The notes below the pieces were generated by a model. That model was not told where the DNA came from. It searched no databases and saw nothing but the letters and a program-made list of their open reading frames with translations. The translations under genes were made by a program, and so were the position numbers. Positions 16,860-24,945 of a stretch of DNA of 64,000 nucleotides are shown here, one piece after another (within the stretch, counting starts at the first letter, position 1; every line of letters begins with the position of its first letter). The stretch lies in assembly GCF_004124275.1 (NCBI RefSeq), contig NZ_CP027218.1, positions 2,607,501 to 2,671,500 on the forward strand, written 5' to 3'. Source of the stretch: Pseudomonas sp. DTU12.3 (lineage in GTDB: Bacteria > Pseudomonadota > Gammaproteobacteria > Pseudomonadales > Pseudomonadaceae).

Positions 16860-17258
16860 TTAGATCGCCTGCTGGCTCTTGAGCGTCTGCTCCAGCGCCT
16901 GCACGCAGCGCTCTTCGGCGGTATCGAGTTCCAGCTTCATCTGTTCGATATCCAGCAACTGCTGTTCCAACTGCTCGCGGCGCTCAGTGATTTTCGCCAG
17001 CATGCTATTGAGCTGCTTGGTGTTACCGCTGGACGGGTCGTAGAGTTCGATCAGTTCGCGGCATTCGGCCAAGGAGAAACCGATGCGCTTGCCCCGCAGG
17101 ATCAGCTTCAGGCTGACCTTGTCGCGTGGCGAATAGATGCGTTCCTGGCCACGACGCTCAGGGCTGAGCAGGCCTTGTTCCTCATAAAAACGGATCGCCC
17201 GGGTGGTGATGTCGAGCTCGCGGGCGAGGTCGGAAATGCTGTAGGTCTGGCTGCTCAT
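16860..17258 (-). CDS. liuR: MerR-family regulator of the liu genes
   Basis: A 132-residue protein. The N-terminal MerR winged helix (YSISDLARELDITTRAIRFYEEQGLLSPERRGQERIY) is followed by KLILRGKRIGFSLAECRELIELYD and a C-terminal coiled-coil (LNSMLAKITERREQLEQQLLDIEQMKLEL). The clustered cysteines of metal-sensing MerR proteins are absent, which suits a small-molecule (acyl-CoA) sensor. A TTGACGTTTACGTCAA palindrome lies 44-59 bp upstream, and two relatives lie before liuA, giving a self-consistent local regulon. Confidence 0.9.
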   Translation of the reverse strand: MSSQTYSISDLARELDITTRAIRFYEEQGLLSPERRGQERIYSPRDKVSLKLILRGKRIGFSLAECRELIELYDPSSGNTKQLNSMLAKITERREQLEQQLLDIEQMKLELDTAEERCVQALEQTLKSQQAI

Positions 17259-17301
17259 GGGCGCGCTCGGAAAAAGGTCTTGGCGCTAAGCTAATGGCAG
17301 G

Positions 17302-17317
17302 TTGACGTTTACGTCAA
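17302..17317 (-). promoter_or_regulatory. LiuR operator upstream of liuR
   Basis: TTGACGTTTACGTCAA has 7-bp inverted arms. On the minus strand it begins with a TTGACG -35, and TAGCTT lies 18 bp further as a possible -10, a MerR-type long spacer. It predicts autoregulation. Confidence 0.82.
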
Positions 17318-17349
17318 GTGGGATGATTTGTGTTGTATTTGATGGCCCC

Positions 17350-17432
17350 TTCGCGAGCAGGCTCGCTCCCACATTGAATCGCATTTCAGCTGGAGAAACG
17401 CGGTCAACTGTGGGAGCGGGCTTGCTCGCGAA
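17350..17432. repeat. REP doublet (outward arrangement) between liuR and the LysR gene
   Basis: TTCGCGAGCAGGCTCGCTCCCACA then TGTGGGAGCGGGCTTGCTCGCGAA: the arms are in the opposite order to most copies in this window. Confidence 0.88.
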
Positions 17433-17455
17433 GAACGATGACGCGGTAAAAAGCC

Positions 17456-18385
17456 CTACACCTTATCCAGCTTCTTCTCCTGCGCCGTCACCTGCTGGCA
17501 CAACTCGATCATCTGCTCACGCATCCAGCGATTCGCCGGATCCTGATCGGTGCTTTCATGCCAATACAGATGCGTTTCCACCGGCGGCACATCATTCACC
17601 GGCAGATTGAACGCCTGCAGCTCATGTCGCCGGGCAAAACGCTCCGGCACGGTCATGACCATGTCCGTCTGCTGCATCACCTGCGACGCCATCAAATAAT
17701 GCTGCGAACGCAGGGCGATCTTGCGCTGAATGCCCATCTTGCCCAACGCCAGATCGACATACCCCAGGCCACTGCGACGGCTGGAAATGTGGATATGCGT
17801 CAGCGACAAATAGTCATCCAGCGAGAGCTTTTCCTTGCCCGCCATCGGATGCCCTTTGCGCATCGCACAGACGTAACGGTCTTCCATCAGCTTGACGTGA
17901 CGCACTTGCGGGTCGGTGTTGAGCGGCGCATCCACGGCAAAATCGAGGCGCCCGGCGGCCAGTTCCTTGGTGGTCTCGCGACGTTTCGACAGGAAACTTT
18001 CGATGATCACTGTCGGTGCCAGGCGGCGCAGGCGCTGGAACAATGGCGGCAGAATCACCGCCTCGGTGAGGTCGGTCATGCTGATGCGGTAGGTCTTGAC
18101 CGCTTGCGCCGGGTTGAAAATGCGACTTTCCTGAACTGACACGCGCAGCAGTGACAGCGCGTTACGCACCGGGCCGATGATGTTCTGCGCCATCGGCGTC
18201 GGCACCATGCCCTGAGCCGTGCGCACGAACAGCGGATCGTTGAAGGTCTCGCGCAACCGCGCCAATGCGTTGGACACCGCCGGCTGCGTGATGCCGACAA
18301 TCTGCCCGGCGCGGGTCAGGTTGGCTTCGGTGTAGATCGCGTCGAAGACGATGAAAAGGTTGAGGTCGACCTTACTCAGATTCAT
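17456..18385 (-). CDS. LysR-family transcriptional regulator
   Basis: A 309-residue LTTR. The HTH lies at about 20-45 (ANLTRAGQIVGITQPAVSNALARLRETFNDPLFVRTAQGM), followed by a periplasmic-binding-like effector domain. The start at 18385 gives the normal MNLSKVDLNLFIVFDAIY N-terminus; the open frame extends 23 codons further but lacks family character. It is divergent from an acyl-CoA dehydrogenase gene (156-bp gap), the usual arrangement for a regulator and its target. The inducer is unknown. Confidence 0.86.
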   Translation of the reverse strand: MNLSKVDLNLFIVFDAIYTEANLTRAGQIVGITQPAVSNALARLRETFNDPLFVRTAQGMVPTPMAQNIIGPVRNALSLLRVSVQESRIFNPAQAVKTYRISMTDLTEAVILPPLFQRLRRLAPTVIIESFLSKRRETTKELAAGRLDFAVDAPLNTDPQVRHVKLMEDRYVCAMRKGHPMAGKEKLSLDDYLSLTHIHISSRRSGLGYVDLALGKMGIQRKIALRSQHYLMASQVMQQTDMVMTVPERFARRHELQAFNLPVNDVPPVETHLYWHESTDQDPANRWMREQMIELCQQVTAQEKKLDKV

Positions 18386-18421
18386 AACGCGTTTCTCTTG
18401 TTTTAGGGGGCTGGCAATCAG

Positions 18422-18436
18422 CCGATCATATATCGG
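18422..18436. promoter_or_regulatory. Palindrome in the LysR/acyl-CoA dehydrogenase gap
   Basis: CCGAT-CATAT-ATCGG is a perfect inverted repeat between the divergent genes, about 37 bp upstream of the LysR start. Candidate LTTR site. Confidence 0.4.
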
Positions 18437-18541
18437 TGATGAATGTTTATACACGCCGAGAATAGGCTAGGTAAATTATCAACGCTGTTCTAGCATCGAT
18501 TGCATGACTTAAACAACCTCTGCCCAAGAAGGTAATTGCTC

Positions 18542-19771
18542 ATGGATTTCGCTTATTCGCCCAAGGTGCAAGAACTGCGTGAGCGCGTGACCGCGTTCAT
18601 GGACGCTTACGTTTACCCGGCCGAAGCCGTGTTCGAACGCCAGGTTGCCGAAGGCGATCGCTGGCAGCCGACGGCGATCATGGAAGAGCTCAAAGCCCGC
18701 GCCAAGGCCGAAGGCCTGTGGAATCTGTTCCTGCCGGAATCGGAACTCGGCGCCGGCCTGAGCAACCTTGAATACGCACCATTGGCGGAAATCATGGGCC
18801 GCTCACTGCTCGGGCCAGAGCCGTTCAATTGCTCGGCGCCGGACACCGGCAACATGGAAGTACTGGTGCGCTACGCCAACGAAGAACAGAAACAGCGCTG
18901 GCTCGAACCGTTGCTGCGCGGCGAGATCCGCTCGGCGTTCGCCATGACTGAACCGGACGTGGCTTCCTCCGACGCCACTAACATGGCCGCCCGCGCCGTG
19001 CGTGATGGCGACGAGTGGGTGATCAACGGCAAAAAATGGTGGACCTCCGGCGCCTGCGATCCACGCTGCAAGATCCTCATCTTCATGGGCCTGAGCAATC
19101 CCGATGCACCGCGCCACGCCCAGCACTCGATGATCCTCGTGCCGGTCGACACCCCCGGGGTGAAAATCGTCCGACCGCTGCCGGTGTTCGGTTACGACGA
19201 CGCACCGCACGGTCACGCTGAAGTGCTGTTCGACAACGTGCGCGTGCCGTACGAAAACGTCCTGCTCGGTGAAGGACGCGGCTTCGAAATCGCTCAGGGG
19301 CGTCTCGGCCCAGGGCGAATTCACCACTGCATGCGTTCGGTCGGCATGGCGGAGCGTGCGCTGGAATTGATGTGCAAACGCTCGGTGAGCCGCACTGCAT
19401 TCGGCAAACCGCTGGCACGTCTGGGCGGCAACGTCGACAAGATCGCCGACTCGCGGATGGAAATTGACATGGCGCGCCTGCTGACTTTGAAAGCGGCGTA
19501 CATGATGGACACCGTCGGTAACAAAGTGGCGAAGAGCGAGATTGCACAGATCAAGGTTGTCGCGCCGAACGTAGCGCTACGGGTAATCGACCGGGCGATT
19601 CAGATGCATGGCGGGGCAGGGGTGTCGAACGATTTCCCGCTGGCTTATATGTATGCGATGCAACGGACATTGCGTCTGGCCGATGGCCCGGATGAAGTAC
19701 ACCGCGCGGCGATCGGCAAGTTTGAAATCGGCAAATATGTGCCGAAGGAAATGCTGCGTAGCGGTCATTAA
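18542..19771 (+). CDS. Acyl-CoA dehydrogenase (ACAD10/11-like group)
   Basis: A 409-residue flavoprotein dehydrogenase. [18 protein letters not shown] is the flavin/substrate loop (with DVASSD in place of DAGSD), [14 protein letters not shown] follows, and the C-terminus has [35 protein letters not shown]. The longer length, SSDATN and GPDEVH motifs match the ACAD10/11-type subgroup rather than short-chain enzymes. ATG at 18542 has AAGGTA 8 bp upstream; a TTG two codons earlier is less likely. The LysR neighbour probably regulates it. The substrate is unknown. Confidence 0.87.
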   Translation: MDFAYSPKVQELRERVTAFMDAYVYPAEAVFERQVAEGDRWQPTAIMEELKARAKAEGLWNLFLPESELGAGLSNLEYAPLAEIMGRSLLGPEPFNCSAPDTGNMEVLVRYANEEQKQRWLEPLLRGEIRSAFAMTEPDVASSDATNMAARAVRDGDEWVINGKKWWTSGACDPRCKILIFMGLSNPDAPRHAQHSMILVPVDTPGVKIVRPLPVFGYDDAPHGHAEVLFDNVRVPYENVLLGEGRGFEIAQGRLGPGRIHHCMRSVGMAERALELMCKRSVSRTAFGKPLARLGGNVDKIADSRMEIDMARLLTLKAAYMMDTVGNKVAKSEIAQIKVVAPNVALRVIDRAIQMHGGAGVSNDFPLAYMYAMQRTLRLADGPDEVHRAAIGKFEIGKYVPKEMLRSGH

Positions 19772-19786
19772 GACCGCGTCGCCCCC

Positions 19787-19859
19787 TTCGCGAGCAAGCC
19801 CGCTCCCACAGGATCTGTGGCGTTCACAAATCCAATGTGGGAGCGGGCTTGCTCGCGAA
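19787..19859. repeat. REP doublet
   Basis: TTCGCGAGCAAGCCCGCTCCCACA and TGTGGGAGCGGGCTTGCTCGCGAA arms between convergent genes. Confidence 0.9.
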
Positions 19860-19892
19860 AGGGCCTAAACATTCAACACATCAACATCAGGC

Positions 19893-21227
19893 TCAATACA
19901 CCCAAACCTCAACCCGCCGATTCTTGATCCGCCCCTCATCCGCGCTATTGGTCGCCACCGGCATCAGCGCGCCAAAGCCGCGCACCTCACGCAACACCAC
20001 GCCGCTCTTCACCAACTCGCGCCGCACCGCCATGGCCCGCAGTTTCGACAGCAGATCCGCGCGCGCCGGGTCATCTTTGGCATCGCCAAAACCCACCAGC
20101 GTCACCGCACGTTCGCTCTTGTCATGGCGCTTTATATAGTCGAGCACCCGCGCCAGATCCTGACGCGCCTTGTTGTCCAGGTTCGCGCTGCCTTCTTCAA
20201 ACCGGAAATTGACTGTCAGACGCTGGGCGTGACGGCTGAGGGATTGATACCCCTCGGGCATCAGCGCATTCGGCGCGACCGTCATGGCGTGCACGGTCTG
20301 GCTGACAAAACCGTTGGCCGCGACGATCGCCTGACCCTGACGACTTTGCGCAAACGTCACCAACGCCTGCGCCCACGGGTTTTTGCTGTCCGGCGGCAGA
20401 TAGAAGAACAAACGTCGGGACAATGGATAGTCTTCAGTCGCGATCAGGCTGTTGAGCGGCAGCATAGATTGCGACGCGCCATCGGCAATCGCCACGGCTT
20501 TGGCCTGACGCACATACGGCAAACCAATGAAGCCGATGCCCTGCGGATCGCTACTCACCGCGTCGGATAACTGCTCGCTGGATTCAAAACGTTTTGCGGC
20601 GCTGCCGAGAATTTTCCCACGACGACTGAGGACCAATTCCTTAAACGTGTCGTAGGTGCCCGACTGATCATCGCGCGCATACAAATGAATCGCGCCGCCA
20701 CGCCCGCCGAGGTCTTCCCAGCTTTTTACTTCGCCGGCGAAGACCCGCGCCAGTTGCTCGGTGTCGAGTTGCTGCAACGGATTGTCGGGATGCAGGATGA
20801 TCGCCAGGCCATCGATGGCGATGACTTGCTCAGCGGCGGAGCTTTTCAGATCGCCCAGTGATTGCAGGGTCTGCAACTCACTGTCCTTGATCTCGCGAGA
20901 GGACGCGGCCAGATCGGCGCTGGCGTTTTTCAACGCGGTGAAACCGGTGCTGGAGCCGTGGGCGGCGACTTCGACGACCACGCGTTTGCCTTCGTGGGTC
21001 TGGCCAACGATGCGCAATTCGTTGGCGGTGTCCGGGGTTTCGCGGTGGATTTTCAGCAGACCCTGTTCTTGCAACAGGCCTTCGACCAGCGCCGGGCCGA
21101 GTGCGGCGCCGATGGTGTTGGAACCTTGAATGCGCAGCGCCGGGCCGTTTTCGGGAAGGGGCAGGGCAGCGGCAGAGACCGTCAGCCATGCACTCAAGAG
21201 AAACACGCAGAGAACACGCAGGGTCAT
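19893..21227 (-). CDS. Periplasmic phosphate-binding-like domain fused to OmpA C-terminal domain
   Basis: A 444-residue exported protein: signal peptide about 1-21, then a PstS-type binding domain (LRIQGSNTIGAALGPALVEG, HGSSTGFTALKNASADLAASSREIKDSE, RDDQSGTYDTFKELVLS), then about 330-444 an OmpA-like peptidoglycan-binding domain (TVNFRFEEGSANLDNKARQDLARVLDYI ... NRRVEVWVY). PstS-like residues for the oxyanion (GSNTIG, SSTGF, SGTYDTF) are present. The fusion implies a ligand-binding protein tethered to peptidoglycan. No ABC permease or ATPase adjoins, so a sensing or scaffold role is as likely as transport; ligand unproven. Confidence 0.82.
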   Translation of the reverse strand: MTLRVLCVFLLSAWLTVSAAALPLPENGPALRIQGSNTIGAALGPALVEGLLQEQGLLKIHRETPDTANELRIVGQTHEGKRVVVEVAAHGSSTGFTALKNASADLAASSREIKDSELQTLQSLGDLKSSAAEQVIAIDGLAIILHPDNPLQQLDTEQLARVFAGEVKSWEDLGGRGGAIHLYARDDQSGTYDTFKELVLSRRGKILGSAAKRFESSEQLSDAVSSDPQGIGFIGLPYVRQAKAVAIADGASQSMLPLNSLIATEDYPLSRRLFFYLPPDSKNPWAQALVTFAQSRQGQAIVAANGFVSQTVHAMTVAPNALMPEGYQSLSRHAQRLTVNFRFEEGSANLDNKARQDLARVLDYIKRHDKSERAVTLVGFGDAKDDPARADLLSKLRAMAVRRELVKSGVVLREVRGFGALMPVATNSADEGRIKNRRVEVWVY

Positions 21228-21301
21228 GCCGGCACCGAATCAAGCGAAGGGGATTGCCGGGGAGATTAAGTCAGACGCATGACCAAAAGATGACAGATCA
21301 C

Positions 21302-21375
21302 AAGATCGCAGCCTTCGGCAGCTCCTACAGGGGGAACGCATTTCAAATGTAGGAGCTGCCGAAGGCTGCGATCTT
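21302..21375. repeat. REP of the GATCGCAGCCTTCGGCAGCTCCTACA family
   Basis: AAGATCGCAGCCTTCGGCAGC and GCTGCCGAAGGCTGCGATCTT arms with a ~30-bp centre; a second REP class in this window (also at 30069, 51173 and 61041). Confidence 0.9.
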
Positions 21376-21391
21376 TTGATCTTGGCTGATA

Positions 21392-22204
21392 TCAGCTGAG
21401 TTCAAGCCAGATCGGCGCATGGTCAGAAGGCTTTTCCATCCCACGCAATTCATAGTCCACACCCGCCGCCTTCACCCGCGGCAACAAACCGTGCGATGCC
21501 AGAATCACATCAATGCGCAGCCCGCGCTTCGGCTCATCCTCAAAACCACGGCTGCGGTAGTCGAACCAGCTGAACATGTCGGTCACTTCCGGGTTCAGGT
21601 GGCGATAACTGTCAGTCAGGCCCCAGTTCTTCAGGCGTGCCATCCACTCGCGTTCTTCCGGCAGGAAGCTGCATTTGCCGGTTTTCAGCCAGCGCTTCAT
21701 GTTGTCCGGGCCGATGCCGATGTCGCAGTCTTCCGGGGAAATGTTCACATCGCCCATCACCACCACGGGCTGTTCGTTGTGGAACTGGCTTTCCAGCAGC
21801 GTTTGCAGATCGCTGTAGAAACGCTGCTTGGCCGGGAACTTGGTCGGATGGTCGCGGCTTTCACCCTGTGGGAAATAGCCGTTCATGATCGTCACCGGCA
21901 GGCCATTGGCGTCGGCGAAGGTGCCCCAGATGAAACGACGCTGAGCGTCTTCTTCATCCGTGGCGAAACCTTTGTGGATGGCGATCGGCTCCTGGCGCGA
22001 AAGCATGGCCACGCCGTAATGGCCTTTCTGGCCATGGAAATACACGTGGTAGCCGAGGGCGCGGACTTCTTCCAGCGGGAATTGATCGTCGTGGACCTTG
22101 GTTTCCTGCAGGCCGATGACGTCCGGCTGATGTTTTTCGATCAGCGCTGCCAGCTGATGCGGACGGGCGCGCAGTCCGTTGATGTTGAAGGAAACGATCT
22201 TCAT
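21392..22204 (-). CDS. xthA: Exodeoxyribonuclease III
   Basis: A 270-residue EEP-fold nuclease of exactly the usual length. [14 protein letters not shown] with the catalytic Asn, [10 protein letters not shown] with the metal-binding Glu, [25 protein letters not shown] and the C-terminal [10 protein letters not shown] with the catalytic Asp-His are all intact. It repairs abasic sites and degrades 3' ends in dsDNA. The start at 22204 gives the family N-terminus; 13 further codons upstream are not conserved-looking. Confidence 0.95.
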   Translation of the reverse strand: MKIVSFNINGLRARPHQLAALIEKHQPDVIGLQETKVHDDQFPLEEVRALGYHVYFHGQKGHYGVAMLSRQEPIAIHKGFATDEEDAQRRFIWGTFADANGLPVTIMNGYFPQGESRDHPTKFPAKQRFYSDLQTLLESQFHNEQPVVVMGDVNISPEDCDIGIGPDNMKRWLKTGKCSFLPEEREWMARLKNWGLTDSYRHLNPEVTDMFSWFDYRSRGFEDEPKRGLRIDVILASHGLLPRVKAAGVDYELRGMEKPSDHAPIWLELS

Positions 22205-22311
22205 GGTCGGCAGTCCTGGCAAAAGGGCGATGCTAGCTGACATGTGGGATGGGGGCCAGTGTGAGAGAAATCATTTTGGCCTGTGGGATTTGTGTTGCCT
22301 GTAAGTGCCTC

Positions 22312-22376
22312 TTCGCGAGCAGGCTCGCTCCCACATTTTGATCGCGTTCCCCTGTGGGAGCGAGCCTGCTCGCGAA
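22312..22376. repeat. REP doublet upstream of xthA / GNAT gene
   Basis: TTCGCGAGCAGGCTCGCTCCCACA and TGTGGGAGCGAGCCTGCTCGCGAA arms with only ~17 bp between them. Confidence 0.9.
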
Positions 22377-22500
22377 GGGGTCGGCAAAATCGCTGAAGAT
22401 CCAAGGTTGGGCTATACCTGTGGGGAACCACGCCACCCGCAAAAGGTTCGTACCAACAAGAGCGCCGCCATTTGCACGCGCCCCGGGGAGAATCACCGTC

Positions 22501-23151
22501 ATGCCTGAAACCCAGACCGCCATCGCCGACATTCACATGCTCGACCGTGGCTACTCGCGTGAAGCGCGTTCCTTGCTGTATCAGGCCTATCGCCACGAGC
22601 CAACCTTCGGCTACCTGTTCGAAGCCGAGCGGCCCGGTTACGAGCAACGCGTGCGCGCCACGGTACGCGAACTGGTCAAACAGCATTTCCTCCAGGACTT
22701 GCCCGCGATCGGCCTGCTGGTCAACGACCGTCTGATCGGCATCGCCCTGATCGCGCCGCCGCAGCGCCGTTTGGGCATCACCGAAAGTTGGGCATGGCGC
22801 CTGCGCATGGTGCTCAGCACCGGTTTTCGCTGCACCCGCCGCTATCTCGAATACCACGATGCAGTCGCCGCCTGCGTGCCCAGTGATTCCGTGCACATGC
22901 TGCCACTGCTGGGGATTCACCCACAGTTCCAGGGCAAACACTTTGGCGAGCAACTGTTGACCGCCGTACACAACTGGTGCGCGGTGGATGAAACCTCGCA
23001 AGGCGTGGTGCTCGACACTGGCAACCCGCGTTACCTGGAATTCTATAAAAGGCAGGGTTACGAAGAGATCGGCGAAGTTGCCGTCGGCCCGGTGCGTGAA
23101 CACGTATTTTTCCACGCCAATCCGCAGGTGTTACAAACTGCAACAGCATGA
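22501..23151 (+). CDS. GNAT-family N-acetyltransferase
   Basis: A 216-residue protein. The acetyl-CoA-binding core is MLPLLGIHPQFQGKHFGEQLLTAVHNW (a variant of the Q/R-x-x-G-x-G/A loop), followed by LDTGNPRYLEFYKRQGYEEIGEV, the usual final strand-helix of GNAT folds. An N-terminal addition (YRHEPTFGYLFEAERPGYEQRVRATVRELV) resembles MSMEG-type GNATs. A longer frame to 22354 would translate a REP and is rejected; a GGGGAG site precedes 22501. It lies 66 bp upstream of tamA, possibly only by proximity. Substrate unknown. Confidence 0.84.
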   Translation: MPETQTAIADIHMLDRGYSREARSLLYQAYRHEPTFGYLFEAERPGYEQRVRATVRELVKQHFLQDLPAIGLLVNDRLIGIALIAPPQRRLGITESWAWRLRMVLSTGFRCTRRYLEYHDAVAACVPSDSVHMLPLLGIHPQFQGKHFGEQLLTAVHNWCAVDETSQGVVLDTGNPRYLEFYKRQGYEEIGEVAVGPVREHVFFHANPQVLQTATA

Positions 23152-23217
23152 CAATGAAACTTCTTGGGAAATTTCCTGTTCTATCACGCTCCCAAGCCCG
23201 TGATAGCATCCGCGCCT

Positions 23218-24945
23218 ATGAAGTTTCCAGGAAGATTTACCAGTGGCGTGCTTGTGCTGTTAACCAGCTGCGCGGCGCTGGCGCAAAGTGAATTGGACGT
23301 ACGGATCAAACCGTCCAACGATGAACTTAAAGCCAATATAGAAGGCTATATCGGCAGCCTCGGCGACCGTGACGAAGAAGCTTTGCAACGCTTCAGTCGC
23401 GGCGCCGAAGAGCAGGCGCGCAAAGCCGCCCAGGCGTTGGGCTACTACCAGCCGCAGATCGAAAGTGACGTCAAGGGCGGCGAAAAACCGCGCCTGGTGC
23501 TGAACATCGATCCCGGCGAGCCGATTCGCCTGCGCAACGTCACCATTCGGGTCGACGGCCCGGCAGCCTCCCTCAAATCCTTTCGTGTACCGACAAGCGA
23601 CGTGCTGAAATCCGGCGCGGTACTCAATCATGGGCGTTACGAAGACGCCAAAAGACTTATTCAGAATCAGGCCTCGCGCTTCGGTTTCTTCAGCGGCCAC
23701 TTCACCAGCCAGAAACTTCTGGTCGATCCGCGCGCCGGTGTCGCCGACGTTGAATTGATCTACGAAAGCGGCCCGCGTTATGCGCTGGGCAAAGTCAAAT
23801 TCGAGGGCGACACGCCGTTTGACGAAGACCTGCTGCAACGCATGGTGCCGTTCAAGGAAGGCGAACCGTACGACTCCGAGCTGATCGCCGAACTCAACCG
23901 CGACCTGCAATCGAGCGGTTACTTCGAAGGCGTGCGCGTCGATGCTGCGCCGACCACGGCGGAAAACGAGGTGATCCCGGTCGACGTCAAACTCGACACG
24001 CGCAAACCACGCACCATGGGCCTCGGCCTCGGTTACTCGACCGACGTCGGCCCGCGTATCAAAGCCAACTGGACCCGCCACTGGGTCAACCCGCAAGGCG
24101 ACAGCTATGGCTGGGAAGCGGAACTGTCGGCACCACGGCAAAACGTCGGGCTGTTCTACGACATTCCGCTCGACCCGCCACTGACCGACAAACTGCGTTG
24201 GGCCGGCGGCTATCAATTCGAAGACATCGACGGCTCTGACACACTCAGCAAACTGCTGACCTTCGGCCCGGAGTGGCACAGCAAGTTGCCGAGCGGCTGG
24301 CAGCGAGTGATTTCGCTGAAGTGGCAGCGTGAAGAATATGAACTCGGCGACGACTCGGGCCTGAGTACCTTGCTGATGCCCGGCATCAGTTATTCGTACC
24401 TGAAAAGCGACAACCGCATCGACCCGCACAACGGCTATCGGCTGAGCTTTGAAAGCAAAGTCGCCAAGGAAGGCCTCGGTTCCGACAACAACCTTCTATA
24501 TGGCACCGCGCTGGTCAAAGGCTTGACCACGGTGTTCGACAAGCACCGCTTCCTCGGGCGCGTGCAGGTCGGCGGCAGCGCCACCAACGGCTACAACTCG
24601 GTGCCACCGTCGTTGCGTTTCTTTGCCGGTGGCGATCAGAGCGTGCGCGGTTACGACTACCAGAGCCTGTCGCCGAAAAACTCCGATGGCGACCGCATCG
24701 GGGGCCGCTACATGGTCGCCGGCAGCGTCGAGTATCAATACTCGATCGCCGAAAAGTGGCGCGTGGCGACCTTCGTCGATCAGGGCAACTCCTTCAACAA
24801 ACTCGAACTGCCGAACCTCAAGACCGGGGTTGGTATTGGTGTGCGCTGGGTCTCGCCGGTCGGGCCAATCCGCCTCGACCTGGCCCACGCACTCGACGAC
24901 GATGGCGGCATCCGGCTGCACTTTTCCATGGGGCCTGAGCTGTGA
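23218..24945 (+). CDS. tamA: TamA, Omp85-family outer membrane translocation/assembly protein
   Basis: A 575-residue protein: signal peptide 1-21 (MKFPGRFTSGVLVLLTSCAALAQ), three POTRA domains (about 25-260, e.g. RYALGKVKFEGDTPFDEDLLQRMVPFKEGEPYD), then a 16-strand barrel ending in VSPVGPIRLDLAHALDDDGGIRLHFSMGPEL. Omp85 motif VRGYDYQSLSPK (the VRGF/Y loop) is intact. With TamB it forms a complex spanning the envelope, assembling some outer membrane proteins and moving phospholipids. Start 23218 is chosen for the signal peptide; no strong ribosome site is visible. The stop overlaps the tamB GTG. Confidence 0.92.
   Translation: MKFPGRFTSGVLVLLTSCAALAQSELDVRIKPSNDELKANIEGYIGSLGDRDEEALQRFSRGAEEQARKAAQALGYYQPQIESDVKGGEKPRLVLNIDPGEPIRLRNVTIRVDGPAASLKSFRVPTSDVLKSGAVLNHGRYEDAKRLIQNQASRFGFFSGHFTSQKLLVDPRAGVADVELIYESGPRYALGKVKFEGDTPFDEDLLQRMVPFKEGEPYDSELIAELNRDLQSSGYFEGVRVDAAPTTAENEVIPVDVKLDTRKPRTMGLGLGYSTDVGPRIKANWTRHWVNPQGDSYGWEAELSAPRQNVGLFYDIPLDPPLTDKLRWAGGYQFEDIDGSDTLSKLLTFGPEWHSKLPSGWQRVISLKWQREEYELGDDSGLSTLLMPGISYSYLKSDNRIDPHNGYRLSFESKVAKEGLGSDNNLLYGTALVKGLTTVFDKHRFLGRVQVGGSATNGYNSVPPSLRFFAGGDQSVRGYDYQSLSPKNSDGDRIGGRYMVAGSVEYQYSIAEKWRVATFVDQGNSFNKLELPNLKTGVGIGVRWVSPVGPIRLDLAHALDDDGGIRLHFSMGPEL

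Noticed and set aside
17350..17432. Repeated GC-rich units considered as CRISPR-like
   Set aside because: Inverted pairs, not regularly spaced direct repeats with spacers; no cas genes. They are REP elements.
22354..22500. N-terminal extension of the GNAT acetyltransferase
   Set aside because: The extension begins MGASLLAKG, a translated REP sequence; the same applies to MGAGLLA- starts at 10196, 33551, 43646 and 43733.
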